A stretch of 64,000 nt of DNA from Flaveria trinervia (Eukaryota; Streptophyta; Magnoliopsida; Asterales; Asteraceae). The stretch spans positions 3,221,131 through 3,285,130 of the forward strand of contig CM046445.1 of NCBI GenBank assembly GCA_025506515.1. The letters run 5' to 3'. Positions 11,667-22,587 of this stretch are shown here, piece by piece. How positions within the stretch are numbered: position 1 is the stretch's first letter; every line of letters begins with the position of its first letter. A program made the translations under genes and the position numbers. Under the pieces are notes generated by a model that was given only the letters and a program-made list of their open reading frames with translations, had not been told where the DNA came from and did no database searches.

Positions 11667-12843
11667 AGGAAGAAGCTATGATGAAGAGATGCGGGTACTT
11701 TTCCTTCTTGATGTCTTCTCTTTCCCAAGTAAATTCGGCACCACGTCTTGATTCCCAACAAACTTTCACTAACCGAATACGGCTTCGTTTGGTTCGTTTC
11801 TCGTTGCGATCCATAATTTCTACGGATCTTTCAACAAATTGCATTGTCTCATCGATATGTACTTCGTCGAGTGGTATGTGGAGATTACCCTCGGCTAAGC
11901 ATTTCTTAATATTTGAGACATGAAAGGTAGGATGAACACCGGAAAGTTCTTTCGGTAAATCGAGTCTATAAGCCACTTTTCCAATCCTTTCGAGGATCTT
12001 GAATGGGCCTACGAAACGAGGAGCTAGTTTTCCTTTCTTTCCAAAACGGACTACCCCCTTCCAAGGAGATACTTTGACGAGGACAAGGTCGTCGACGTGA
12101 AATTCTAGAGGCTTTCGTCGTTTATCGGCATAACTCTTTTGACGGCTTCTAGCGGCGAGTAGATTCTTGCGGATTTGATCGATACGATCGGTAGTGTCTT
12201 GAACCATCTTAGGACCGGTGATTTGAGTTTCACCAATCTCGTTCCAACAAATCGGAGAACGACACTTGCGACCATAGAGAGCTTCAAACGGAGCCATACC
12301 AATGCTAGAATGGAAACTATTGTTGTAGGAGAACTCAATAAGCGGAATATGAGAGTCCCAATTTCCACCAAAGTCTAGTACGCATGATCGAAGCATATCC
12401 TCAAGGGTTTGGATTGTATGCTCGGATTGGCCATCGGTTTGAGGGTGGTAAGAGGTACTAAGGTCAGGGCGAGTACCTAGAGCATTTTGAAGCGATTTCC
12501 AAAAATGAGACGTGAAACGAGCATCACGATCGGAGATGATGGTCATTGGTATACCATGGCGGCACATGATTTCTCAGACATAGATTTGAGCTAGTTGTTC
12601 CACGGAATACTTTTCTCGGATCGGAATGAAGTGAGCCGATTTGGTCAATCGATCGATGATTACCCAAATACTATCATTTTGATTTCGGGTATTTGGGAGC
12701 TTAGTGATGAAATCCATGGCAATGTCTTCCCATTACCAAACAGGAATCGAGGGTTGCTCGAGTAAACCGAAAGGTCTTTGATGCCCGGCTTTAACCTTTG
12801 AGCATGTAAGACATTTTGAAACGTAAAGTGCCACATCCTTTTT
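11665..12843 (-). pseudogene. Element 2 integrase with chromodomain-like C-terminus
   Basis: Integrase inserts element cDNA into the host genome. The - strand gives the zinc-finger part (RPIYWWPGMKKDVALYV, CLTCSK), then the core: DFITKLPN, ISDRDARFTSHFW and QTDGQSEHTIQTLEDML. An open frame of 300 codons (12567-11665) covers the rest, ending with a chromodomain-like tail (HIDETMQFVE, RSRIRLVKVCW, FTWEREDIKKEKYPHLF). Stops near 12577 and 12733 break the part before 12567. The tail would target insertion by reading chromatin marks, as known for chromoviruses. Confidence 0.85.
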
Positions 12844-14330
12844 CATACCGGGCCACCAATAAATGGGACGAAGATCGACGTACATTTTATCCGCACCGGG
12901 ATGCACAGAATAACGTGACTTATGAGCCTCGTCAAGAATGAAAGTACAAAGTTCGCCACGATCGAGAACCCATAAATGATGAGAAAGTAAAGTAAGCCAT
13001 TGGGTTTAGTTTCGAGTTGAAGTTCGGCTCCACATGACATTTCTTCGTACATGTTACCTTCATCAACGGAGGTGCACTGGGCTCGATAGATGCGGTTTTG
13101 AAGATCAGTTTGGATGATAATGCTATGGAGCAAAATAGATTTAACATTAACTTTTCCACTAAGGGCATCGGCCATGATATTCGCTTTACCGAGATGGTAG
13201 CGAATTTCGCAATCATAGTCACTAAGTAGTTTGGCCCATCGCCGTTGTCTCATGTTCAGATCTTTTTGGTCGAAAATGTGTTGAAGACTTTTATGATCAG
13301 TGAATACTACACATTTTGTACCATAAAGATAGTGTCTCCAGATTTTTAAAGCGAAAACGACGACACCAAGTTCGAGATCGTGAGTTGTGTAATTTTTCTC
13401 ATGAACTTTGAGTTGTCCTAAGGCATAAGCGATAACTTGACCTCGTTGCATGAGAACACAACCGAGACCTTTGTTGGATGCATCACAAAATACCACAAAA
13501 TCATCGTTTCCTTCAGGGAGGGCTAACATAGGAGCATTGCAAAGCATATGCTTAAGAGTTTGAAAAGCTTCTTCTTGTTTTGGTCCCCATTCATAAGATT
13601 TTCCCTTATGAGTTAATGCGGTGAGGGGTAGCGCGATTTTGGAGAAGTTTAGAATAAAACACGCCGATAATACCCGGCCAAACCAAGGAAGGATCGAACT
13701 TCGATAGGTGTGGATGGAGTCTTCCAATCTTTTACGGCCTCAATTTTAGCGGGATCAACATGAATACCTTTATCGTTAACGATGTGACCCAAAAATTAAA
13801 CTTCTTTTAGCCAAAATTCACATTTCGAAAATTTGGCATAAAGTTGTTCTTTCCTTAGGAGATCGAGCATGGAACGTAAATGATGCTCATGCTCGGCTTT
13901 GGATTTAGAAAAGATGAGGATGTCGTCAATAAATACAATTACGAATTTATCCAAAAATGGTTTGCAAACATGGTTCATGAGATCCATGAATACCGCGGGT
14001 GCATTGGTTAATCCAAATGGCATAACCATGAACTCGTAATGTCCATACTGCGTACAAAAGCAGTTTTGGGAATGTCATCTTCGTGAACACGCAATTGATG
14101 ATAACCCGATTGAAGATCGATTTTGGAGAAGCAAGTTGCACCTTGGAGTTGATCGAAGAGGTCGTCGATTCAAGGCAAAGGGTAACGATTTTTTATGGTG
14201 AGTTTATTGAGCTCACGGTAGTCGACACACATGCGAAACGAGCCATCTTTCTTTTTCACGAAAAGAACGGGTGCACCCCAAGGAGATGAGCTTGGACGGA
14301 TAAAACCCTTATCTGAGAGTTCTTAGAGTT
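12844..14330 (-). pseudogene. Element 2 reverse transcriptase and RNase H (broken)
   Basis: These domains copy RNA to cDNA and remove the RNA strand. Visible on the - strand are MPFGLTNAPAVFMDLMN and the catalytic FIDDILIFS at about 13930 (F-[IV]-D-D type), the thumb and tether around 13727, and RNase H with VVFCDASNKGLGCVLMQ, TDHKSLQHIFDQKDLNMRQ and GKANIMADALS. Frame changes occur near 14030-14140, 13790 and 13730. A stop near 14325 splits the start of RT. Confidence 0.83.
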
Positions 14331-14333
14331 GGT

Positions 14334-15017
14334 TTACAGTTCTTGCATGTCAGAGGGAGCTAAAAGATAGGGAGCCTTCGCTACGGGAGTTGCTCCGGGA
14401 ACAAGGTCGATTCGAAATTTGACAGGACGGATGGGTGGAAGAACAGAGACGTCGTCGGGAAAAACATCAGGAAAATCACAAACAACGTGAATGTCATGAA
14501 TTTTCCTTTCTTCGGGGTCTTTTGCCACCGCTTGAGCTAGGAACGGAACGTACTTTTGGCGTACGTACTTTTGAGACTGAGAACACGATATGAGGTTGAG
14601 CTTTTTGGGAGAAGTTTTGCCGAAGATTTTGAGAGTTTTACCATTGGCGAGTGGAATTCGAATAAACTTATCATAGCAAACAATTTTGGCACGATGCAAG
14701 GCTAACCAATCCATGCCTACTATGATGTCGAAACTTCCCATTTGCATCGGGATGAGGTCAATTGAGAATTTACGCTTACAAAGAGTGAGTATGCAATCGC
14801 GGATGACCGAATCGATAGTGATTGAGCTACCATTGGCGACTTTGACAGAAAAAGGTCAAGAAAGTTTAGTATGGGGTACAACAAGGGTTGATTCAAATTT
14901 AAATGAAATAAAACTCCTATCAGCTCTGGTATCGAATAAAATTGAAGCAAAATGCTCATTAATTAAAAACGTACCGTTTACCACATCGTTGGCAACTTGG
15001 GCTTGGTTGACATTCAT
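14334..15017 (-). pseudogene. Element 2 aspartic protease region
   Basis: The protease cuts the polyprotein. The active-site stretch reads ILFDTRADRSFISF near 14940, where the family has D-T/S-G-A, so the key glycycle position is Arg. Downstream, 14747-14334 encodes IIVGMDWLALHRAKIVCY, the second conserved protease block, and the RT entry DVSVLPPIRPVKFRIDL. A frame change lies near 14856. With the Gly lost, activity is unlikely. Confidence 0.75.
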
Positions 15018-16393
15018 CATAAAAGCATGCCCTTGGTTGCAATGAGTGACTTGTGGAGCTTGCGAAGGCGAGGAGGAGGAGCTTGAATGATTGGAGCGGT
15101 TGAACTGAGGAGCCATGAGTTGCGGGACTTGAGGTTGGTAAGTTTGCAATTGGTAGGCTTGAGTTGTGTAGTATGGTGCAGGCATGATTGGGCTTGATTT
15201 GCAAAAGTGAGTCGGGGACAAGCATTGCGGAAATGATTTGGGTCTCCACAATTGAAACAAGCTCTCTGTGAGGAGGAGTTTGAGCAAAAGGCATGGGTCG
15301 GTTTGAGGATTATGCGGAACAAACCTTGGTAGAGTGGTTTGTCCACGGGAGGCTTCATGACACACATTGCTAAGGTGGTCGTAACGATTGCAATTTGAGC
15401 ATTGCGACAAGCGGAGTAAGATGGGTGGTGACGTTGACAAGTGTGCACAAGGGATGGGGACCGGTGTAAGGTTTTCGATTTTGGCAGCTTGAGATTGAGA
15501 TTGGGGTTGAGTTGGGTGAGTGACAGCAAAGTTTCGATGGTTCGGTTTATGCTTATTTTAGAGTGGTGAGATGAGTTGGAGTAATTGATGGATTGGGGTT
15601 GGGCTTCAACTTTGGAGCTTGGAGATGGATCGGTGATGGCCTTGACATTTGGTTTCTTGGAATCCTTTCGGGATAAAGTCCCCGCTTTGACATGGTTCTC
15701 CGAAAGGGCGGCGGCAAGAGTGATCGCATCATTAAGCGTTTGTGGCTTGCTACTCATGACGGAATCTCGGATTTGCATTGGCAAACCCGAAACGTATTTG
15801 TCGATTGCCCTCTCGAGTGGGGTAACCAAATGGGGCACTAGAAGGCTAAGCTCGTGGAAGCGGTTTGAGTAAGCGAAGTTGTTACCGCTATCTTGTTTAA
15901 GATCCCAAAATTCGGCCTCCAATTTTTGAATTTCATGCTTGGGGCAAAAAATTTTGAGCATGATATCCTTCAGTTCATTCCAAGGGAGAGTCATAGCGAC
16001 TTCCGCTCCTTTAGCATCCATGATGCTATTCCACCACGTTAGGGCGGTTAGCTCGAACACACTTGATGCGAAAGTGGTTCGCTTGGCCTCCGGGCATTCA
16101 CAATGCAAGAACATGCTTTCCATGCGTTCAAACCATTGAAGTAGCGTGGTAGCACACTCCTCACCCATAAATTTCGGTGGATTGGCGCCCATAAACTGTT
16201 TATAAGTAAAGGTAGCATGAGAGGGTGTGACTTGAGTAGCAACAGGTTGCGGTTAGATAGCTTGAATTTGAGCAACAAGGGTGGGGAGTACAGCGGCCAT
16301 TTGAGTTGTAACCAATTCGGCTATCTTAAGGTCAGAGTTCTTGGGGCGACGAGTTCGACGTGCTTGACGAGCTTGGCGATGAAGAGGAGGCAT
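15017..16393 (-). pseudogene. Element 2 gag (capsid and zinc knuckle), broken
   Basis: Gag packages the element RNA. The ATG at 16393-16391 starts MPPLHRQARQARRTRRPKN. An in-frame stop near 16255 follows; the frame then continues from 16192 to 15017. The capsid part is clear (LLQWFERMESMF, FASSVFELTALTWW, NNFAYSNRFHELSLLVPHLV, YVSGLPMQIRDSV). One CCHC knuckle, CFNCGDPNHFRNAC, lies near 15255. A shift to the protease frame comes near 15440-15300. Confidence 0.83.
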
Positions 16394-16516
16394 TCTAAAA
16401 ATAATAAAAGTGAGACAATATGAGATTTTGGGTAACTAGTCCAAATATGATGGTGATTAATGTAATATGAGATTGTAGTGATATTTTGTGAACCTTATAA
16501 AAAACATTTTAACACA

Positions 16517-16556
<40 letters not shown>

Positions 16557-17356
16557 AAATTTGAAACGTTAAGATTTGAGGCGGGAAAAACATACATGAA
16601 TCACCATGACTTGTTGTCCGATAGTAATCTTAAGAAAATACGAGGTAATGTGGGGAGTCGAAACGTTGCGCGAATCACCGCGTCTTTTATGTTTCAACCA
16701 AGATCATAAAATGGGATAAAATGAGAAGTCAAGACCACTAGTTCACGTATCACCGTGGCTTTCATGTTTCAACTCAAAACAAATCGAAATCGAGGGAGGG
16801 ATCAAAACACTAGTCCACGTATCACCGTGGCTTTCATATTTCAATCCAACAATATTAATGGAGGTAACCAGAACAGTTACGGTGACTGCTTAAAGTTAGC
16901 AACCCATATAACGCGCATTCGCTTTGGCCTATAAGGTCAAACACCTTGATTTGAACCTTCCAGGTAAGTAAATCACCTTTGATTCTCGGAATCGTTTTGC
17001 CAAAGGTTCACATCTAGGTATTTTCCCTCTTCCAGTTAGTACGAACCTGTTATAATGTCACGCTTTAAGGAGATAAGAAATATCGAAAAATTTGGAACCC
17101 AAACTCAAATTTTGAGATCCATAATTTGAATTTTTTAATTAATTAATTAATTATTTATTTTGAAGGTAAGGTAAGGATACCTTGGATTTCTATAAAAGTG
17201 GTGTGTGTGTGTGTGTGTGTACATGAGGGTAAATGAAATAAACAAGTAAATAAGAGCAAATAAACAATCAAGTAGGGTAACACGTATAATAACAGTTTGG
17301 GACCCTAAAGCATAAACTATAATAGGTCGTACGTCTAACCACCTATGCTATAGTCA
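16394..17356 (-). promoter_or_regulatory. Leader of element 2 between primer site and gag
   Basis: Noncoding. It contains four spaced hairpins (next entry), a (TA)n microsatellite at 16520-16553 and a (TG)n run at 17199-17220. In retroelements this region usually carries packaging and dimerisation signals; that role is inferred here. Confidence 0.6.
16595..16830 (-). repeat. Four ~73-bp leader repeats with covarying hairpins
   Basis: Hairpins at 16595-16608, 16669-16682, 16744-16757 and 16816-16829, spaced 74, 75 and 72 bp. On the + strand the stem-loop-stem reads CATG-AATCAC-CATG, CGCG-AATCAC-CGCG and, twice, CACG-TATCAC-CGTG. The loop is nearly constant while the stem bases change in pairs. 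The last three copies are followed by a TTTYATRTTTCAA block. Confidence 0.75.
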
Positions 17357-17373
17357 TGGCTCTAATACCAATC
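17357..17373 (-). promoter_or_regulatory. Primer-binding site of element 2 (tRNA-iMet)
   Basis: On the - strand the bases after the 5' LTR read GATTGGTATTAGAGCCA. TGGTATTAGAGCCA is the usual plant initiator-Met tRNA complement with one change. Confidence 0.85.
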
Positions 17374-19659
17374 TGTCACACCCCGACCAAAGCGACGAAA
17401 CATGCCGAGGCGTAACTAAGATTGTTCAAATGCACACGACACTATTAAAGTGACAATATTTAATCAACTAATTTATTCATAACATGTTCTTACAATACAA
17501 GAAAATAAATAGTTCTTAACTAATAACCTAACGGTCCAAAATAAAGTAATGTCTTTAAATCTTCAATCAACCGATACTCAAACCTGTAGCATTGCATAAA
17601 ATATGTTTTGTCAACATGTATGTTGGTGAGCAATTCCATGACTTTGTAAATATAATATAAGGCAAAAATCCACAACTCAAATATGTGAAGCCGTAAATAA
17701 AAGTGACAATTGAGGTACATCAATCATAAATAAATGAGGCTCATTTCTAATTGATAAAACTACATATTACAAGGAGGAGCGTATGATCATACTTATTGAG
17801 GATGAGGATGAGGCTAAATGATCAAAAGCAATAAACATGTAGCAATTAATCATATGAGGTATATAACATACAATTGGACAATTATCTAAGCAACACATAA
17901 CCTAGAGGTTGGGTTGAGGATCTAGATGTTAAATCTTTTTTTGGTGAGTAAGTATGGTTGCTACCCCCAAAGTATAGAAGAGAAACGGGGATGAAATTAC
18001 TCACATGGAATAAAATGACGTTGATGAATAAATTTTGAATAAAATCCTCAAGTAAGCGAGTCGACGATTTTAACGCGTTGTCCTAGATTGAAAGATCTTG
18101 AGTAAGTATTGAGTCTTGAAGATAAAATATAAATGGTATAAAAGTTCATAAAAATAAGGCTGGGTTTGGAGTTTTAGTTATATTTTACAAAGTGTGTTTA
18201 AATAACGTAAGTATAAAATGAGTTTTACAAGAAAACGGGTCCTTGATGTTTAGTTTTACTCAACCATTGTTAAGTTTTACATATGGGAGTTGGTTTAGTG
18301 CTAGTATGCACGATCCCATTAATGTAAGCATCAAGGTCCGACTTACACTCTCTTAAACCGAGTTAGAGACTTTAATTAATAAGAAATTCGCTTAAACCCG
18401 ATCTTAGTATAAACCAAGTTTGGTTCCGTCATACCATAATATTATTAATACAATAACATAAATGAAACATAAGTTAAAAAAATTAGAAAGATTTTTCTTT
18501 TGGCGTTTTGAACGGTGACTAGCTCGTTAAGACGATAAGTTCGACTTTTACTCGGGTATTTTTACCCGAAACTTGGTTTGAGCTAATATTGTTTTAACAC
18601 TTCCAAAATCTTAAGTAATATGAGTAATATAAAGTAAAACATAACTAAAAAGATAGGTTGAACTTTTGGTGGTTTGAACATTGACTAACTCGTTAAAACG
18701 GGTGTTCGGTTTTACCGGTTTTACCCGAAACTTGGGTTCAAGCCAAGATTTGTTCTACACCTTCATATCAACCATATAATAACTAAAATATCAAAAAAAC
18801 TCAGATCTAAAGTGTTTGATGTAACATGGTCACTTAAAAGTTATTTAAAGTGCATAAACGAGCGTTGTTTGGTTCGTCTTTGACGGTATGAACCCGAGGA
18901 TGGTTACCACATGTCCAAAACCATTGAACTTAAAATAAGGTAAAACTTCCAGATCTAAACTCAAACAAGAAAGTTAATCGAGTAAACTTCCCGAAAACGA
19001 CCCAAACGGGTCTAAAATGCATAAATATGAGTTTGAATGCCCACAAGACTTAAATAAAGATGAAAAGTTTTGTGAACATAAAATAACTTAGAAAAACTGA
19101 AAATAACCAAAATTACATACCTGAAATGATTTGAAATGCAAGATTCGGTTCCGTTGACTTTTTAAAGTCAAACTTAAGCAAAACTAGCTAGAAAAAATTA
19201 CAAGATCAAAACTTTTGGGAGAAGAAGATGAAAATGTGCAGGTGAAATGGTTGAGAATGAGTGGTATTTATAGGAAAGATTAGGGTTTGAGGAAATAGGT
19301 AATGCGTTTGTCCGGTGGGTAAAAGGGTGCACTTTGATTCTTTTATTTAAAATAAATTTTAATTTAAATAAATTATAACCAGGTATCTACATGTTTGTAG
19401 GGTTCTAGAATAGTTATAGGTTAGGTCTTGGTTGGTTTGGATGGTTAAAATACAAGTCCGGACCTTAAACGAACCGAAAACGTTAAAAAAACTGATTTTG
19501 CTTAAACGAACTGTGGGTCACGTCACGACAAGTATGAAACATGATTATAACATAAAATCCATCATTTTATTAATATTCAAAGATCTGAAGACCAAAACGA
19601 GTCGGGTTTACAATACAGGATAACAAATACAAAGCTAGTCGAAAATGACGAATGTCACA
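17374..19659 (-). repeat. 5' LTR of element 2
   Basis: It pairs with 9317-11631. Sense starts TGTGACATTCGTC and ends GGGTGTGACA. The TATA box is at 19265-19272. Many short losses against the partner occur, for example near 18060-18080 and 18860-18890. Confidence 0.92.
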
Positions 19660-19664
19660 TAAAC
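19660..19664. repeat. Target-site duplication of element 2, right (TAAAC)
   Basis: TAAAC directly follows the LTR end ATGTCACA and matches 9312-9316. Confidence 0.92.
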
Positions 19665-20659
19665 CTTCTATAATAGCCCCCAAACCTAAGAAGCTACGAT
19701 CTCGGATGGTGTCTTAGGAGACTTCCATTGCATCACTGCCTCCACCTTAGCTGGGTCCACCATAATCCCGTCGAGATTTACCACATGTCCCAAGAACTGA
19801 ACTTCACGCAACAGAACGCGCACTTGGAGAATTTTGCATACAACTTATCCCTCCTTAATGTCTCCAGAACCTCCCGAATGTGACCGGCATGCTCAATCTC
19901 ACTCTTTGAATAAATCAGGATATCATCAATAACCAATCACTGATTTATCCACATCGGCCGCACACCCCGATTCATCAGATCCATAAAAGCAGCTGGCGCA
20001 TTGGTCAAACCAAAAGACATGACAAGAAACTCGTAGTGACCGTAGCGCGTGATGGTAACCAGATCGAAGGTTTATCTTGAAAACCACTGGCATGTTGAAG
20101 CTGATCAAACAAATCATCTATTCTCGGTAGGGGGTATTGTTTCTTCCTGTCAACTTATTCAGCTCACGGTAGTCAATGCACATCCTCATACTACCGTCCT
20201 TCTTCTTTACAAACAGGACCGGAGCACCCCAAGGAGAGATACTCGGTCTAATGAACCCTTATCAAGCAGCTCTTGCAGCTGCTCCATCAACTCTTTCATC
20301 TCCGTCGGAGCCAATCGATACGGTGCCTTGGCAACAGGTTGGGCACCCGGTATCAAGTCAATCTGGAACTCGATCTCATGGTCAGGTGGCACTCCTGATA
20401 AGTCTTCTAGGAATACGTCTGGAAAGTCACACACAACCAGTACATCGGACAGTTGTGGTGTTGGCGTATCCACATCCTTTACATAGGCCAAGTAGGCACC
20501 ACATCCATGCCTCATACACTTTCCTGCCACAGCCATCGAAATCACCTTCGGAATCGTAGTAACTCGATCACCATAAACCGCCACTGAACTACCATCAGGC
20601 ACTATCAAACGATCCTCTTCTTGCGAGACACAATGTTCGCCTCGAAGTCCGCCAACCAA
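19665..20659 (-). pseudogene. Element 1 reverse transcriptase (broken)
   Basis: The - strand encodes the C-terminal part of protease and the RT entry (VVCDFPDVFLEDLSGVPP, FQIDLIPGAQPVAKAPYRLA), then diverged palm and thumb segments with an IDDILIYSKSEIEHAGH-like stretch near 19920, in several frames. Frame changes occur near 20207, 20120 and 19926. It continues into 9311-7473 once element 2 is removed. The matching region of element 3 (43429-44013) is better kept. Confidence 0.8.
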
Positions 20660-20952
20660 TCCATCCTAAGAACCAAATGGAAACCACCTAAGGTCATCAC
20701 AAACGGTTTAACAGGAAACTTATGACCTTTTAGCTCCACATCACAGTTCTTTATCATCTCAGAAATTCTGGTAGACTTACCTATGGTAGTTTCTACATCA
20801 AAGGGCGCATCAACACATCTACTACTAGCAGGCAGCTTTGCACAGAAAGCAACAGAAATAAAACTTTTACCGACACCCAAATCAAATACACAGAAGCTAA
20901 AGTTTGGTTCACCGAAACGTACTGGACACGACATCAGGGTCCGTCCTAGCAT
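20605..20952 (-). pseudogene. Element 1 aspartic protease region
   Basis: It encodes FCVFDLGVGKSFISVAFCAKL-like sequence near 20885; the family active site is D-S-G-A, here D-L-G-V. The later block MDWLADFEANIV is near 20660. It overlaps the end of the gag frame by 44 bp in another frame, consistent with a frameshift within an original gag-pol frame. Confidence 0.75.
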
Positions 20953-22242
20953 CCTCCTCTGTCATAGTGAATGCCCTGGCGCTCACCCTTAGTCCTTCAC
21001 CTCCCGTCTTCTTCGCCCCGGAACCCTCAGCCCTCGGCTTCTTACAATCCTTGCTCATATGACCACTTTCCCCACAGTTAAAACATTTGCCCGCAAGGCA
21101 ATCCTTTGTGATGTGCCCCGTCTTCCCACATTTGAAGCACACATTCAATCCCATCCTACACTCTGTTGCATGCTCCGTTCCACACTTACCACACCTCTTT
21201 GACCCCGCACTCGGGATGGCCCCACGACGGTCGTCCACCCGTGCCTTTTTGTTACCCGTCGAGGCATCACCCCGACCAAACCTTTTCCCGTTCCATATCC
21301 TATCACCACCGCCGTTCTTGTTCGCTTCAGTCACCACCACCTCCCGCTCATCATATAGCCTCCCTGCCAAATCGACCGCCGACCTAAACGTGCTTGGTCG
21401 GGCAGTGATCATATGCCTGTGAACATCCACCGGGAAGCCCTGAATGTACCTCTTGATCTTCCGAGATAGAGGCGTCACCTGATCCGGCGCGAGCTGTGCC
21501 ATTTCATTGAATTTGGTGGTGTACTGCTGGTGTGTCATGGTTCCCGCCTCCAGCTGCAGGAACTCTCTCTCTATCTTATCCATCTCCCTATGAGGGCAGA
21601 ACTCCTCAATCACCATCTTCTTCAACTCCTCCCACCTCATCCTTCTTATCGCCCGGCTACCCTCGGCTTGGATAATATTGTCCCACCAACACAGAGCCGA
21701 GTCCACAAACGAGTGGGTAGCAAACTTCACCTTCTGGTCCTCCCGGCACTCGCTGATATCAAGAACAGCCTCCATTTCCCTCACCCACCAGGGAGCGGCA
21801 ACAGCAGTGCCGTTACCATCGAAGGTAGGGGGCTTGCATCTCATAAACGCCCTATAGTTACAGCCTCGTGCTGTCTCCAGCACAGGCTCTTCTTCTTCCT
21901 CTTCGTCATCATATGGAATCGTTTCAGGCTCTGGTTGTTCCCGTCCTCCCGAGGACCTATTTCTCTTCTTTCTTTCCCCTTCTCGTACAGCCTTGATAAC
22001 TTCAGTCACTACAGATGGCAAGATCGTCTGCATGACCTGATGAACTTCTTCAACCAACGCCTCTTTCACCGAGGCCCTTAGGTTTGCACTCTCGTCCCCA
22101 CCCTCCAGATGAGGGGTCTCGGTCCTCATGAACCACCTTCTCAACTCTGGGTCTCCCTTTCTTGGGTCGTGGTTCAGCACCGTGACCTCCACCCCTTGAG
22201 ACCTCCACCCCTTGAATCTTTTGAAGATCTACCACCGGCCAT
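20909..22242 (-). pseudogene. Element 1 gag with tandem CCHC knuckles
   Basis: The ATG at 22242-22240 (MAGGRSSKDSRGGG) is the likely original start. The frame changes near 22190, after which 427 codons stay open to 20909. Capsid features include WWVREMEAVLDISEC, FATHSFVDSALCWWDNI, FCPHREMDKIEREFLQLEAG and YIQGFPVDVHRHMI. Two CCHC knuckles follow, CFKCGKTGHITKDC and CFNCGESGHMSKDC near 21120-21060, after a third cysteine cluster (CGKCGTEHATEC). An acidic run (DDEEEEEE) lies near 21900. Codon use is more GC-rich than its surroundings. Confidence 0.85.
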
Positions 22243-22570
22243 CACACGCACACTAAAAGATTCAAACACCAATACGGTCATTCAAGGAAACAGCTCAGTT
22301 TATGTCAAGTATAGTAAGTCCCTTATTACAGTGGCCGGTTGTGATTAGCCACTTACTTTACTCTTCACACCCCGAGCATTACCTATCCTGACTATATCAG
22401 TATTTAAATCTACATACAACACATAACACATAACATGCGCACATAGTACTGGTTTACTTTACGAAAATACCTGATGGCACGCAGCTACTCAGATTGGCAT
22501 CCCTTCCCTTTCCGTCCCATTTTCAGTTGAAGTTAAGGTTTATTTTAAAAATCCCATTTCACTTAAACTT

Positions 22571-22587
22571 TGGCTCTGATAGCAACT
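22571..22587 (-). promoter_or_regulatory. Primer-binding site of element 1 (tRNA-iMet)
   Basis: On the - strand the bases after the 5' LTR read AGTTGCTATCAGAGCCA. The core TGCTATCAGAGCCA differs from the usual TGGTATCAGAGCCA at one base. Confidence 0.82.

Larger units (their letters stand above)
9317..19659 (-). mobile_element. Element 2: complete Ty3/gypsy chromovirus nested in element 1
   Basis: 10,343 bp, with LTRs of 2,315 and 2,286 bp, 5-bp duplications TAAAC, a tRNA-iMet primer site beside the right LTR and a purine tract beside the left LTR. The - strand carries gag, PR, RT, RNase H, integrase and a chromodomain-like tail, in Tekay/Del style. Coding parts hold several stops and frameshifts, so it is structurally complete but not autonomous. 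Confidence 0.92.

Noticed and set aside
15585..15872. + strand frames inside gag and pol of elements 1 and 2
   Set aside because: They are shadows of the - strand polyprotein frames.
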